NCBI GenBank assembly: GCA_028824575.1
Contig: JAPPDN010001023.1
Location: forward strand, 27,906 to 91,905
DNA from: Candidatus Poribacteria bacterium
GTDB taxonomy: Bacteria > Poribacteria > WGA-4E > WGA-3G
Reading direction: 5' to 3'
Length of the DNA stretch: 64,000 bases
In this document: positions 1 to 8,400 of the stretch, piece after piece
Layout: the number at the start of each line of letters is the position of its first letter
Numbering within the stretch: the first letter of the stretch is position 1
Notes under the pieces: model-generated
What the model saw: the letters and a program-made list of their open reading frames with translations, nothing else
Told to the model about the DNA's origin: nothing
Database searches by the model: none
Made by a program: the position numbers and the translations under genes

Positions 1-567
1 AGTTGGTTTGAAAGTGTAAATGTGTGAATCAATTCCGTTATAAATTACCTGAATTCGATTTGAATCGATCCCGTACTTCACCAATGCATCGCGGGTGCTT
101 GGGGAAACGGCAGCAAAACGACAACGCGAATAAACCTGTGGAATAGCACGCTCTAAGAAATAAACGTAAGCAGCAAGGGGCCAGGCTGTCTGTCGAAAGA
201 TGGATCGCCCGAAAAGATGATGGGTTATCACAAGGACACGACTTTGAGCGTATACTGGAGAAAAAAAGGGGAGCCGGTTCATATCTTCGATTAGCAAGTC
301 AAACTTTTGCTTTCGGCAAATTTGTCGATAAAGGCGAGGAACAAGAAAGTTAAAAATGGGACGGCTGCCGTGACGATAAATTTGAATTCCATCGATAACC
401 TCTTTTGACGCGCCCCCCGGATACCGGCAACAGAGTAACGTTACTGAATGCCCCCGCAAGACAAGTCGCTTAAAGATTTCGTGAAAATGGACCTCGGCCC
501 CCCCGGATCTCGGATCGGTGAAGTCATGCCAATTGATGACAAGTAGTCTTCGTTTATCAACTTGCAT
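1..567 (-). CDS. Glycosyltransferase family 4, N-terminal part (runs off window)
   Basis: Reading the minus strand from an ATG at 567 gives 189 uninterrupted codons to the window edge, so only the N-terminal domain is present. The protein opens MQVDKRRLLVINWHDF, followed by DPRSGGAEVHFHE, the early nucleotide-sugar-binding region of GT4 (GT-B fold) enzymes. It ends in the FAAVSPSTRDAL / VQVIYNGIDS-like linker, here IQVIYNGIDS. A GGAAGGAT ribosome-binding site lies about 8 nt upstream. The family transfers sugars from nucleotide donors in cell-surface glycan or natural-product pathways, probably in the cytoplasm here. The donor and acceptor cannot be read from this fragment. The catalytic C-terminal half lies outside the window. 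Confidence 0.85.
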   Translation of the reverse strand, partial: MQVDKRRLLVINWHDFTDPRSGGAEVHFHEIFKRLVLRGHSVTLLCCRYPGGASKEVIDGIQIYRHGSRPIFNFLVPRLYRQICRKQKFDLLIEDMNRLPFFSPVYAQSRVLVITHHLFGRSIFRQTAWPLAAYVYFLERAIPQVYSRCRFAAVSPSTRDALVKYGIDSNRIQVIYNGIDSHIYTFKPT

Positions 568-696
568 GTTTGTTTATCCTTCCGCGAATATTCAGCAATT
601 GGCTTTACAGAGTAAGAAGTGATCACCAAGTTCCGAGGTCCATTCGATCCGCTCCTAAAAGTGAAAACAACAACGCTTTATAGAAGAGGATACCTA

Positions 697-822
697 ATGG
701 ATATTTTAGCCGTTATCAGCCAAGAAGTCAAAACTATTTTTTCAGATGTGGTCAGTGATGCCTCGGTGTCAGAGGTTGGGAAACCTTGTCAGATAGTAGT
801 GAAAGGAAGCATGGAAGGATAA
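697..822 (+). CDS. Small ORF of unknown function, 41 aa
   Basis: A 41-codon ORF begins MDILAVISQEVKTIF, with GAGGAT about 7 nt before the ATG. It ends just before the IS605-like hairpin. I do not recognise it. It could be a genuine small gene or the tail of a decayed transposon ORF. The main reason to list it is the ribosome-binding site; there is no other support. Confidence 0.22.
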   Translation: MDILAVISQEVKTIFSDVVSDASVSEVGKPCQIVVKGSMEG

Positions 823-829
823 AGCGAAA

Positions 830-905
830 ATAAGAGGTTTAAACCTCTGGTGAGAACGCAGTCGCTACGAAACCGAGGTCTCCCACGCCTTTAGGCGTTG
901 GGGGC
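830..905 (+). mobile_element. IS200/IS605-like right end, TnpB guide-RNA-like scaffold (remnant)
   Basis: A short hairpin (AAGAGGTTT/AAACCTCT) is followed by GAACGCAGTCGCTACGAAAC and then by a GC-rich hairpin, CCCACGCC-TTTA-GGCGTTGGG. This arrangement resembles the right ends of IS605-family elements, where the 3' end of tnpB is followed by the guide-RNA scaffold and the right-end hairpin. No tnpA or intact tnpB is adjacent, so this would be a solo end. The call rests on resemblance only. Confidence 0.45.
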
Positions 906-944
906 TATCACCGTTTGGCTACAAAAACGTCCAAGGAATGTGGG

Positions 945-1328
945 TCAAGGACTGACAATCCGCTGTTGCTTGATCGTTTCGATTTCCTGTGTAAGGGTTT
1001 CAATCTGTTTTTCGAGAGTGCGGTCTTTTCTGCTACGCCACGCGATGATAACCTGTGGAAGTCCGACGGCTACCACAATGAGTGCCATAAGCCAATTGAT
1101 GTGTTTGTCGAGACTGTCAAGTTTCCCGCGCGTCCATGCAACGTCTGTCTCTACAGTTCGAAGCCGTGTGTCTAACCCATCAATTTTCGCGTTGGTTATC
1201 GTACTTTCTTTCTTGACTTCCTCGTTGACAATCAAACGGATCTTATCCAGATCGGCATCGGTGAGTTCGCCAATTGCCGGCATCGCGATGGCACACAACA
1301 GTATTGAGAAAAGCAAAATCGGTTTCAT
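945..1328 (-). CDS. Small exported coiled-coil membrane protein
   Basis: The 127-aa protein begins MKPILLFSILLCAIAMPAIG, a good Sec signal peptide with a likely cut near residue 20. LTDADLDKIRLIVNEEVKKE follows, then an amphipathic coiled-coil segment (about residues 40-75). A single transmembrane helix (WLMALIVVAVGLPQVIIAW, about 79-97) is followed by a charged helical tail (about 98-127). The topology implies a periplasmic coiled coil tethered to the inner membrane. No enzymatic motif is visible. The upstream region carries nested inverted repeats. The function is unknown. Confidence 0.7.
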   Translation of the reverse strand: MKPILLFSILLCAIAMPAIGELTDADLDKIRLIVNEEVKKESTITNAKIDGLDTRLRTVETDVAWTRGKLDSLDKHINWLMALIVVAVGLPQVIIAWRSRKDRTLEKQIETLTQEIETIKQQRIVSP

Positions 1329-1357
1329 GGGTGTTCCAGTTCCAGTGCTTTATCCCC

Positions 1358-1412
1358 CTGCTACGGTGGGAGGGTGGCAGAACGGTTTGCACCGATCGTA
1401 GCAGTGCCACCC
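1358..1412. repeat. Nested inverted repeat (REP-like palindrome)
   Basis: CTGCTACG at 1358-1365 is the reverse complement of CGTAGCAG at 1397-1404. GGGTGGCA at 1372-1379 is the reverse complement of TGCCACCC at 1405-1412. The arms interleave, so two alternative hairpins can form, but not both at once. The element lies just upstream of the small membrane protein gene and could fold in its 5' UTR. Confidence 0.5.
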
Positions 1413-1544
1413 ACAACTGGTTTTAAGAGTATATCAGAAAGGCGAACATTAAGCAAGTTACTTTTCGACGCGATGGATCCCCTGATCGTCGCGCGATGAA
1501 GTCCACAGATACTCGAAAACTAACTTGAACTCTTGTGCCGCCAC

Positions 1545-1893
1545 TTACCCGATTTTGAGAATCTCTGCGGTTGTATCCTCGTGATTGCAAAGTTTTGAGA
1601 GAAGGATTCTGAGGGCAAGCGGAAGATTCAAGACGGTCCTATCGGATTGACAAAGTCCGCCACGTGACGACTTGAGAAACTCAACGCGTGGGCGAAAGAG
1701 GTTGATGGACCTGCTGTCTTTATCTCCTATAAAGAATTTGTCAAGAGTGAGGCGTTCGCTGAAAAGGTAAGTGATTTTGAGGTCGTTACGCATTTTGATA
1801 AGATGATATCTTTATTTTTTCCTTACGTTTTGCTTGTGTTTTACCTTGTTTTTCGCTATATTCGGTGAGATACTCATTCATTGTCTGTGCCAT
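1545..1893 (-). pseudogene. Two overlapping short ORFs of unknown origin
   Basis: An ORF of 35 codons (1893-1786, MAQTMNEYLTEYSEKQGK...) is followed by an 82-codon ORF starting at 1793 (MRNDLKITYLFSERLT...). The start of the second overlaps the stop of the first in AATGCGTAA. Neither matches a family I know. The surrounding sequence is full of stops in all frames, so this is more likely a decayed gene than a functional coupled pair. Confidence 0.25.
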
Positions 1894-2559
1894 GGCACCG
1901 CCATGTCAGAGCAGGGATCGATCCTGTCCATGATGAATGCTTCGAGTCGAAATATATCATTTTCAATGTCATTGGTTTCAAAACGACTAATAACCACGGA
2001 GGCGTTTGAAGTGGCATCAAATCGTTCGAGTCGTAAAATTGTCATCTTCGGGTCCTCAGATGCCTACCCTCGGATATCTCTACGAAATTTTTTCCGATGT
2101 GAGCGTTGATATTTCGCGAAAACGCTACCCAACCCAAAGTTCCCGTCGGACGCGATTCGCTTTCTGATGATTCCAAACGCACTGAAAAATCGTGCGATTT
2201 CTCTTGAGAACGATAAAAATCGTGATACCCCCTGGAATATGCTCACATTTTCTCAGGTATTATCGCACGTTTTTGATAAAAATCAACTGTCTTTTCACCC
2301 ACAATCTAAACGGGGTGGTATCGCCGAAAATATCTGCCTCGGTGACTTTCGCAGACAGAAACACCGAGACACCCAAACGCTACATCTCATTGACGAAAAC
2401 CCCATCACTCTCACCGACACCTGTCCGAGTCGCGACATCATCCGTCAAGGACTTCGTTTTCAGGAGACTTAAACGCCTGTGGAGTCCGTGTAAGCCCTCA
2501 TTTGAGAGGCAGTGGACGTCGAAGCAGGAAGTATGGCAACAGTCAAGCAAATACGTTAA
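1894..2559. other. Non-coding, apparently decayed sequence
   Basis: No convincing gene is visible. Short minus-strand reading frames such as GVGESDGVFVNEM and KVTEADIFGDTTPF follow one another, interrupted by stops and frame changes. That is the texture of an old pseudogene whose family I cannot name. Confidence 0.4.
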
Positions 2560-2608
2560 ATTTGTATAGATTTGAATAGATTTTAACATATTTGTGAGAT
2601 TTGTATAG
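2560..2608. repeat. Three 10-bp direct repeats downstream of the integrase
   Basis: ATTTGTATAG occurs at 2560-2569 and 2599-2608, and ATTTGAATAG at 2570-2579. The repeats lie 16 bp past the 3' end of the tyrosine recombinase gene. Integrase arm- or core-binding sites often lie next to the int gene, so an attachment-site role is possible. This is inference from position and repetition only. Confidence 0.35.
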
Positions 2609-2623
2609 GTCCTACACAACGGT

Positions 2624-3364
2624 TTATCCAATCTTAACGATTTCACCAGTTGTCAGTTTTTCTTGCTGCTCCTCGAGGTTATATCGGCGTTTTCTGAGTT
2701 CTGCTTGGAGTGTTTCTGAAGGGATGTCTTCCAGCGAGTTATACATTTTGCCACTTCTGTAAGACTCAGAATCCAAACTGATTGCCTCTACCGCCTCGCG
2801 GGCATCAGCGTAGTTGACTCCCAAATACTGCTGTGTCGTCGAGACGTTCCGGTGTCCTAACAACTCTTTGACGAGATAGATGTCTCCGCTCTGCTCGTAA
2901 ACCCGCTGGGCAAATGACTTACGGAGACTGTGCGTCGCGATCTTGCCGTTCAAGCCTGCCGCGATAAACGCTTTTTTCAACATCTGGTGTGCGGTTTGCC
3001 GGTGCATCGGGACTGTTCCCGATTTGTGGCGCGACGGAAACAACGGACGATCGGGTTTGGTGTTCTGGTACCGGTCCCTATGCCATTGAATCAGGCTGTC
3101 AATCGCGCCTCTGCCATCTCGGTTAACAGGGACGGCACGGCTGATCTCGCCGCCTTTTACGATGGATTTGTCAAAGAGCAGATCGGTGACGGCGGTGCGG
3201 TTCTGGTAGACATCTCCGATCGTTAGGCTGAGGAGTTCGGAGATGCGTCCGCCAGTCGAAACGCCGAGCATGAAGAGCCCGTGGTTGCGGGTCTTAAAGG
3301 TCCCGTCAAAACAGTCGGCGACTTTTCGGATTTCGTGAGTGTCAAGCGGGCGTGTGCCTTTCAT
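2624..3364 (-). CDS. Tyrosine recombinase (phage/plasmid integrase family)
   Basis: At 246 aa this is essentially a catalytic domain alone; the N-terminal SAM-like arm of typical 300-400 aa integrases is missing. The full catalytic set is visible: Arg40 (GGRISELL), Lys70 (SIVKGG), His145-x-x-Arg148 (THSLRKSF), His171 (LLGHRNV) and the nucleophile Tyr180 (TQQYLG). A coiled C-terminal extension (about 205-246) follows. An AAGGA site precedes the ATG. The gene lies 70 nt downstream of the parA-RHH pair on the same strand, so the three form a plasmid-maintenance or integration module. It may resolve multimers or integrate the element. Confidence 0.9.
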   Translation of the reverse strand: MKGTRPLDTHEIRKVADCFDGTFKTRNHGLFMLGVSTGGRISELLSLTIGDVYQNRTAVTDLLFDKSIVKGGEISRAVPVNRDGRGAIDSLIQWHRDRYQNTKPDRPLFPSRHKSGTVPMHRQTAHQMLKKAFIAAGLNGKIATHSLRKSFAQRVYEQSGDIYLVKELLGHRNVSTTQQYLGVNYADAREAVEAISLDSESYRSGKMYNSLEDIPSETLQAELRKRRYNLEEQQEKLTTGEIVKIG

Positions 3365-3435
3365 GGTTTCTTTTCCTTTTTCGCGAAACTTACGAGAATG
3401 CCCCTTAAACGCCTTTTTAGAACATCCTCTGTGGT

Positions 3436-3714
3436 CTACGCTATCGGTGGTTTACCGTGCTTGACAAATAAGGCATTTAGCGCGTCTTTGTGTAGTTCCT
3501 GGATCGTTGTGTCCTGCTCCGCCGCCAAAATTTTCAATTGCAGATGTGCTTCCTTGCCGTAATACACCGTCACAGGTTTTTTTCCGACACGTGAAAGGCT
3601 TTGTTGACGACCCACAGGTGGTGGTGCTTTTTCCTTAGCTTCGGGTTCTGTGGGTGACAACTTCCCGCCGCTCTGCTGTAAAGCGTCTTTGAGATCTGTT
3701 TTGGGTCCTGCCAT
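3436..3714 (-). CDS. Ribbon-helix-helix partition partner (ParG/ParB-like)
   Basis: The 92-aa protein has a flexible Pro/Lys/Glu-rich N-terminus (about 1-45), then a short basic strand (KPVTVYYGKEAHLQL) and two helices (LAAEQDTTIQELHKDALNALF). This is the layout of ribbon-helix-helix DNA-binding dimers that partner type Ib ParA proteins. Its start codon is one base from the stop of parA, so the two are translationally linked. By analogy it binds the centromere-like repeats upstream of parA, stimulates the ParA ATPase and represses the operon. The family is certain only at fold level. Confidence 0.7.
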   Translation of the reverse strand: MAGPKTDLKDALQQSGGKLSPTEPEAKEKAPPPVGRQQSLSRVGKKPVTVYYGKEAHLQLKILAAEQDTTIQELHKDALNALFVKHGKPPIA

Positions 3715-3715
3715 A

Positions 3716-4339
3716 CTACACTCCCTTCAATTCTCTGGATAAATACGCGTACAAAATCCCGACCTCTCGGCTCGCCTTCCCCGTGGGTTCGTATTCTTGA
3801 GCGGTTATACCATCGACAACAGAATGCGAGAAAGCGACACGATCCCCAAGGGTGCAGGGCGCGCACGGAACATCATAAATTTCCAGTGCCTTTTTCGCCT
3901 TGATAACAACGCTCCCTGACGGCTTGACGCCGTTCAAGACGACCCGGATCGGTACCTTCGCCATATTCGCGATCTGGATGGTATCACCGACAGCCTCTAA
4001 ATCAAAAATTGACGGACGCGAGGGGATCACCGCCAAGTCAGAGACTTTTGCGGCATCAAGAGCGGCTGACTCCGAATGCGGGGACGTATCTAAAATACAC
4101 AAAGACACGCCTCTTTCTTCGGCAGTCTCCAAGACCTGGTTGAGTAACGTCGAATGCGCTGAGATAACCACAGGTGAATCCCCTTCGCGCCGGTGACTCC
4201 ACTTCACCGCGGAAGCCTGTGGATCTAAATCTATCAGGGCAGTCGTGTGTCCAGCCTTTTCCGCAGCGACGGCGAGATGCACCGCAAAAGTGCTTTTCCC
4301 GCTTCCGCCTTTCCGGGAGAGAATCGCTAACGTCTTCAT
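3716..4339 (-). CDS. parA: ParA-type plasmid partition ATPase
   Basis: The start is placed at the ATG beginning MKTLAILSRKGGSGKSTF, because AGAGGT lies 8 nt upstream; a longer reading from 4369 lacks such a site. The deviant Walker A motif (KGGSGKST, residues 10-17) is followed by the A' box (ALIDLDPQASA) and Walker B-like ILDTSPHSES. At about 207 aa it belongs to the small type Ib ParA class, without an N-terminal HTH. It moves plasmid copies along the nucleoid by ATP-dependent DNA binding. Upstream lies a cluster of short direct repeats that could be its centromere/operator, and immediately downstream is the RHH partner. Confidence 0.85.
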   Translation of the reverse strand: MKTLAILSRKGGSGKSTFAVHLAVAAEKAGHTTALIDLDPQASAVKWSHRREGDSPVVISAHSTLLNQVLETAEERGVSLCILDTSPHSESAALDAAKVSDLAVIPSRPSIFDLEAVGDTIQIANMAKVPIRVVLNGVKPSGSVVIKAKKALEIYDVPCAPCTLGDRVAFSHSVVDGITAQEYEPTGKASREVGILYAYLSRELKGV

Positions 4340-4359
4340 CAAAATACCTCTATGTATAC

Positions 4360-4440
4360 ATGCCAGCATGCCAGCATGCCAGCAAACAAGTGTGACATGA
4401 TGACATCATACCAGCGTGCCAGTATGACATCATGCCAGTA
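4360..4440. repeat. Direct-repeat cluster upstream of parA (candidate parS/operator)
   Basis: Three tandem copies of ATGCCAGC occupy 4360-4383. They are followed by two spaced copies of TGACATCAT[A/G]CCAG (from 4401 and 4425), which also contain the CCAG core. Type Ib partition systems place the centromere, made of short repeats bound by the RHH protein, directly upstream of parA. This cluster is in that position. Confidence 0.55.
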
Positions 4441-4461
4441 ATCCATCACAGAGATAAAACG

Positions 4462-4755
4462 TTAGATTCGCATCAGAGTTTCATAGGGTGGCAGAAAACT
4501 CCTGATCGGGTAATTGTCGGTGTAAGGAGCGTTGAAAACGATATGGGTCTTGACCTGTGCCATATCCGCTATTTGGACAGTCAACTCGACAGCTTGTAAG
4601 TCAAAAATAGAAGGACGGCACGGGACGAGCGCGAAATGAGTGGCCTTTGCCGCATCCAGAGCTGCTGGTTCCGCGTGGGGTGATGTATCAATAATCGCAA
4701 GCGTGGCACCGTTGTGTTGCGCAGTATGCAAGATATGCCGTAGATTCTGAAAATC
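4462..4755 (-). pseudogene. Truncated ParA paralogue
   Basis: The reading frame gives NLRHILHTAQHNG, then ATLAIIDTSPHAEPAALDAA and LVPCRPSIFDLQAVELTVQIA. This aligns collinearly with residues of the intact ParA next door (ILDTSPHSESAALDAA, VIPSRPSIFDLEAV). The P-loop end is missing; a stop lies just upstream in frame. The C-terminus diverges after VFNAPYTD. It is a dead internal fragment of a related but clearly diverged parA. Confidence 0.75.
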
Positions 4756-4825
4756 GTTTCAAGGCGCTCCGAGGACATCTAAGGCGAATCTGTTATTGAA
4801 GAGTAGTGTTGGTCATTGAAGAATA

Positions 4826-5254
4826 TTATGTTATGTCGTATAACTGTAGTGCCGCTTGTAGTACCAAAGGGAGAGGTGCCGCAACCATTTGCCCACGATC
4901 GCGTCGCATGTAGGCCACTTGCTGCTCCCCTCGGGCGACAAGTTCCTCGCTTTCGCCGGTACGCCTGAAATACTCGAAAACCAATGTCACTCGGTTCTGC
5001 ATACGGGTAGAAAGACGCATCCGGATCATCACTTCATCAAACGCTTTTAGTTCCTCAAAATACTCACACGAACAACGGATCGTGGCAAGGGCAATGTCTC
5101 CAGCTTCAAGTTCCATAAGGACTTCGGGCGCATGGTCCCGAAGGAACATTTCTCGGCAGCGGCCCTGCCAACGAAGATGGTTCACATAGTACACGTTACC
5201 GACGAGGTTTGTTTCTTCAAACCCCACAATGTGTCTTAACTCATAGGTAGGCAT
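4826..5254 (-). CDS. Enediyne hotdog-fold thioesterase (TEBC / E10 type)
   Basis: The protein (about 142 aa from the ATG at MPTYELRHIV; an in-frame reading extends to 5293) contains GFEETNLVGNVYYVNHLRWQ and GRCREMFL. This is the hallmark block of the enediyne thioesterases CalE7 and SgcE10, which belong to the 4-hydroxybenzoyl-CoA thioesterase-like hotdog family. The family hydrolyses the polyene chain from the ACP of PksE, after which decarboxylation releases heptaene-type products. The length (140-155 aa) fits. It is the last gene of the cassette, 108 nt downstream of pksE on the same strand. AGGAAG sits close to the chosen start, a short spacing, so the alternative ATG at 5266 is possible. 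Confidence 0.9.
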   Translation of the reverse strand: MPTYELRHIVGFEETNLVGNVYYVNHLRWQGRCREMFLRDHAPEVLMELEAGDIALATIRCSCEYFEELKAFDEVMIRMRLSTRMQNRVTLVFEYFRRTGESEELVARGEQQVAYMRRDRGQMVAAPLPLVLQAALQLYDIT

Positions 5255-5401
5255 TGTCTTCCTCATGAAAACGTGACCGAGAAAGTTTAGCATTCATGCG
5301 CGCTACGGAATTAGTACAGGTATTGGTTGAATTGTAATTGTATCCATCTTTGAGAGGAATCATTCGGCCAGTTTGCCTCTCTGAGTAGAATTTCTTATTG
5401 T

Positions 5402-8400
5402 TTAAACGAGCACAGCAAGGGTCAGGGGTTCCTCAGTTCCTCTAACAGGTGCCACAAAGGTGGCAGTGACGAGTTGTCCTGACCGAAACAAAATCCATCC
5501 ATCAGGGGTAGCGGCGTGTAGCACCAATGGGGCATCTCTTCTTGCAGAAGCTTTCTTTAAGCACTCAGAAACCGTCCACACGCGAGTGGCAGCAAAAGCC
5601 AAGTCTTCTTCAGTCTCACGGGCAACAACCTTCGCTAATGAAAAACGATCGGGGCCGAGAATATCTCGCCAAACGGAAGAAGGTCTGGCAGCCACCGGTT
5701 CAATATCGCAACCTAGGGGCCCTGACCCAATAACTGCCAGTGTAAGGTCATCGGCGTGCGCCACGGATACCTCAAAATCACCAGAAACAAAGGGCTTTCC
5801 GTCGGGGCGCCTCCAAACAGACACCTTTTTGCCAAGGGCCCGCTGAATGGCCTGATTACTTTGTTGCTGTCGCTCTATTTTTGGTGAACGTTCGACGACA
5901 ACAGCGGCTAAAGAGGTAGACACAAGTTCTCGCACACGGCGTTCAATATAAGGTCCCAAGAGCGATTCGACCCAGACATCTACCGGGGGAAAATCAACGA
6001 CTTTGAGCCTAAGCCCGTCCCATTGCTCCAGTAATTGCCCATCCACTCCTGTGACTTTTACGTCATAGGTGAAAATATCACCTTCATGGGATCGTTCATA
6101 GGCATGTAAAAACGCGTTTCCTAGTATCTGATCGGTAGAAGAATAAAGGCGTTCGATACCAATTGGTAACAATGTAGCATGAGGGACACAGACCTGAATC
6201 GCATGAATGGTAGCATCCCGTACCCCTGGATCGCTCATGACTAATGTCTGGGGCAAGTACTTACTGAACCATGAGACCGTATCAGATAGAGCCACCTCGG
6301 CAAGGCACTCCCTAGCCATCAGTCGTCGGTAGCCACAGAGCCTCTGAAACCGTTCTCCTTGAAAGAGAATGCCCCCGTACAGGGAGTGTTTTGGGTCAAT
6401 CGGCACAGATGGGAGATCCTCTACTGAAGTAACTCGATTTTTGTCTTTCGATTCTTCCGGAAGTCTTTTTGTTGATTCGCTTTTTTCATGAGTACTTTTG
6501 AGCCTGCACGTCGCCCGGAAGTAATCTACTTGGAAATCGGTTTCTTCGCTCCGCAGGACCACTTCAATGAGAGAATCCTCTTTGACAAGCGCAGCTAGGC
6601 GAATCGTTATCGGGTTGTTGGCCGACACGACCACTGGGCGAGCAAATTGGACGTTTTCAAAGATGGGCAAATTTTTTGTTCCCATCAGAGCCATTACCGC
6701 CTGTGCCATTGCTTCAAGCCCCATAACTGCAGGAAAAAGCCTTTCTCCCTGAAACACATGATCTAAAAGATATGGGTCTGTGCCACAAGACAATTCGGCA
6801 TCAAGAACAATCTCCACACCCGGATAGAAGACACGGGGATATTCAAGGAAACGGAGAAATGGCAGCTCGGTTTTTTCCATCTTCAGTGTCGGGGGTTCTC
6901 CAAAACGACCCGTCACCACTACAGCAACAGGACGGGATGAAGCATCACTTTGTCCATACTGGTTCATAAGATGGTGAAGCAGCCGGATGCCCTCATCCGG
7001 TGTAATAGGCGTAATTCCTTGTTGGACTAGGGCATCAATACTTCCTAATCGCTCGCCCATTCCTATACCAGACCAGACAGACCACTTCACGGCAAGACAT
7101 AGGCAATTTGGGTGGTGTGCTTGGAACTCTTCGGTCAAGGAGGTCAACCATTCGTTGGCAAGTGCGTAGTCCGCCTCGCCCTGCATGCCAGTAAGTGCAA
7201 TGATAGAACTAAAGGTGAGCAAAAGTCGCAACCGTGAAGAATTGACTGCTGCAAGCACGTTACGAAGTCCTTTTATTTTTGGTGCTAACGTTCGTTGAAA
7301 TGCCGCTTCATCAAGGGAGAGAAGACGTTGTGGCACATTCACCCCGGCACCGTGCAAGATTCCGGTGATTGGACCAAGTTCTGCTTCTGCCTTCTGGATG
7401 GCGGACTGGACGGACTCTGCTTCAGTAACGTCCGCCTGGAGATAGCAGAAGTTGATCTTCGCCGCTTCCATCCGGGAAAGATTCGCAGCGAGGACGGCAT
7501 CAGTTTCGGGATCGGATCTTCCCATGATAGCGAGGCTGACCCCTGTTTCTTTTGATAAAGAGAACGCACATTCGGACGTGATGCCTTTTCCACCTCCGGT
7601 GACGAGAAGAACATCCTCCGTATCCAAAAAATTGGTGGTTGATGAGCCGTGCGCTACATCCAGCAACCGCAATACAGGTTCCCGTCTTGTCCCATTTGTG
7701 TCATAATGCGCCTCTGTGTACCCTGACGCAGCCCTCACTTCTGCGATCACCCATTCTATTGCCCGGGGATGGTCCTGTGGGATATCGATGACACATGTTG
7801 AAAATCTTGCTTTCTGCATGGTAGGATCAGTTAACACTTCCAAATGAAGTGTCCGAGCGAACGCAGCAGCACCCCCGCCATGCTGAAGCAGTACAAAACG
7901 CGTGAATTCGGCTTCTCTAAGAATCGCGCGGGATCCTTCCAATAAGTAGTTAATATGGTCTTCTGAAGGGTTCGAGGGAAGACAGACGATAATTCCACCA
8001 CCCCATTCCAATCGAGCAAACACCTCTTGTAGAGTTTGTGCGAAAGGATAGTCGGTCGGGGCAATGACTTTCCAAGTTGAGACATCTTGAGGTTGTTTTG
8101 AGTTCGGGAGGGCACGCTCCACGTACTCAACCGTGAAGGGGCGCACCCAAGTGTCAACCCCCGCGGGCAATTGCTCTATCACAGGTGTCCCTGGTGTAGC
8201 ACCTGTATGCTTTTGTTCCTCTAACGCTTGGGCAACGGAGGCAACAGTGGCATCTGCATACTCCGTAGGGGCAACAGGTGGTGGCAAATCCAGATGTCTG
8301 TGAGCCTCGGTAACTAATTGACTCACAGAAATAGAATTTAGATGAAGGTCGCTCAACAAGCGGTTGTTATCCTTTACAGCAGATAGTGGGAGCTCTGCAC

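Noticed and set aside
2380..2646. 88-codon minus-strand ORF with repeated Y-T-N-L-T
   Set aside because: The repetition is a translation of the A+T-rich direct repeats beside the integrase, and the ORF overlaps the integrase 3' end.
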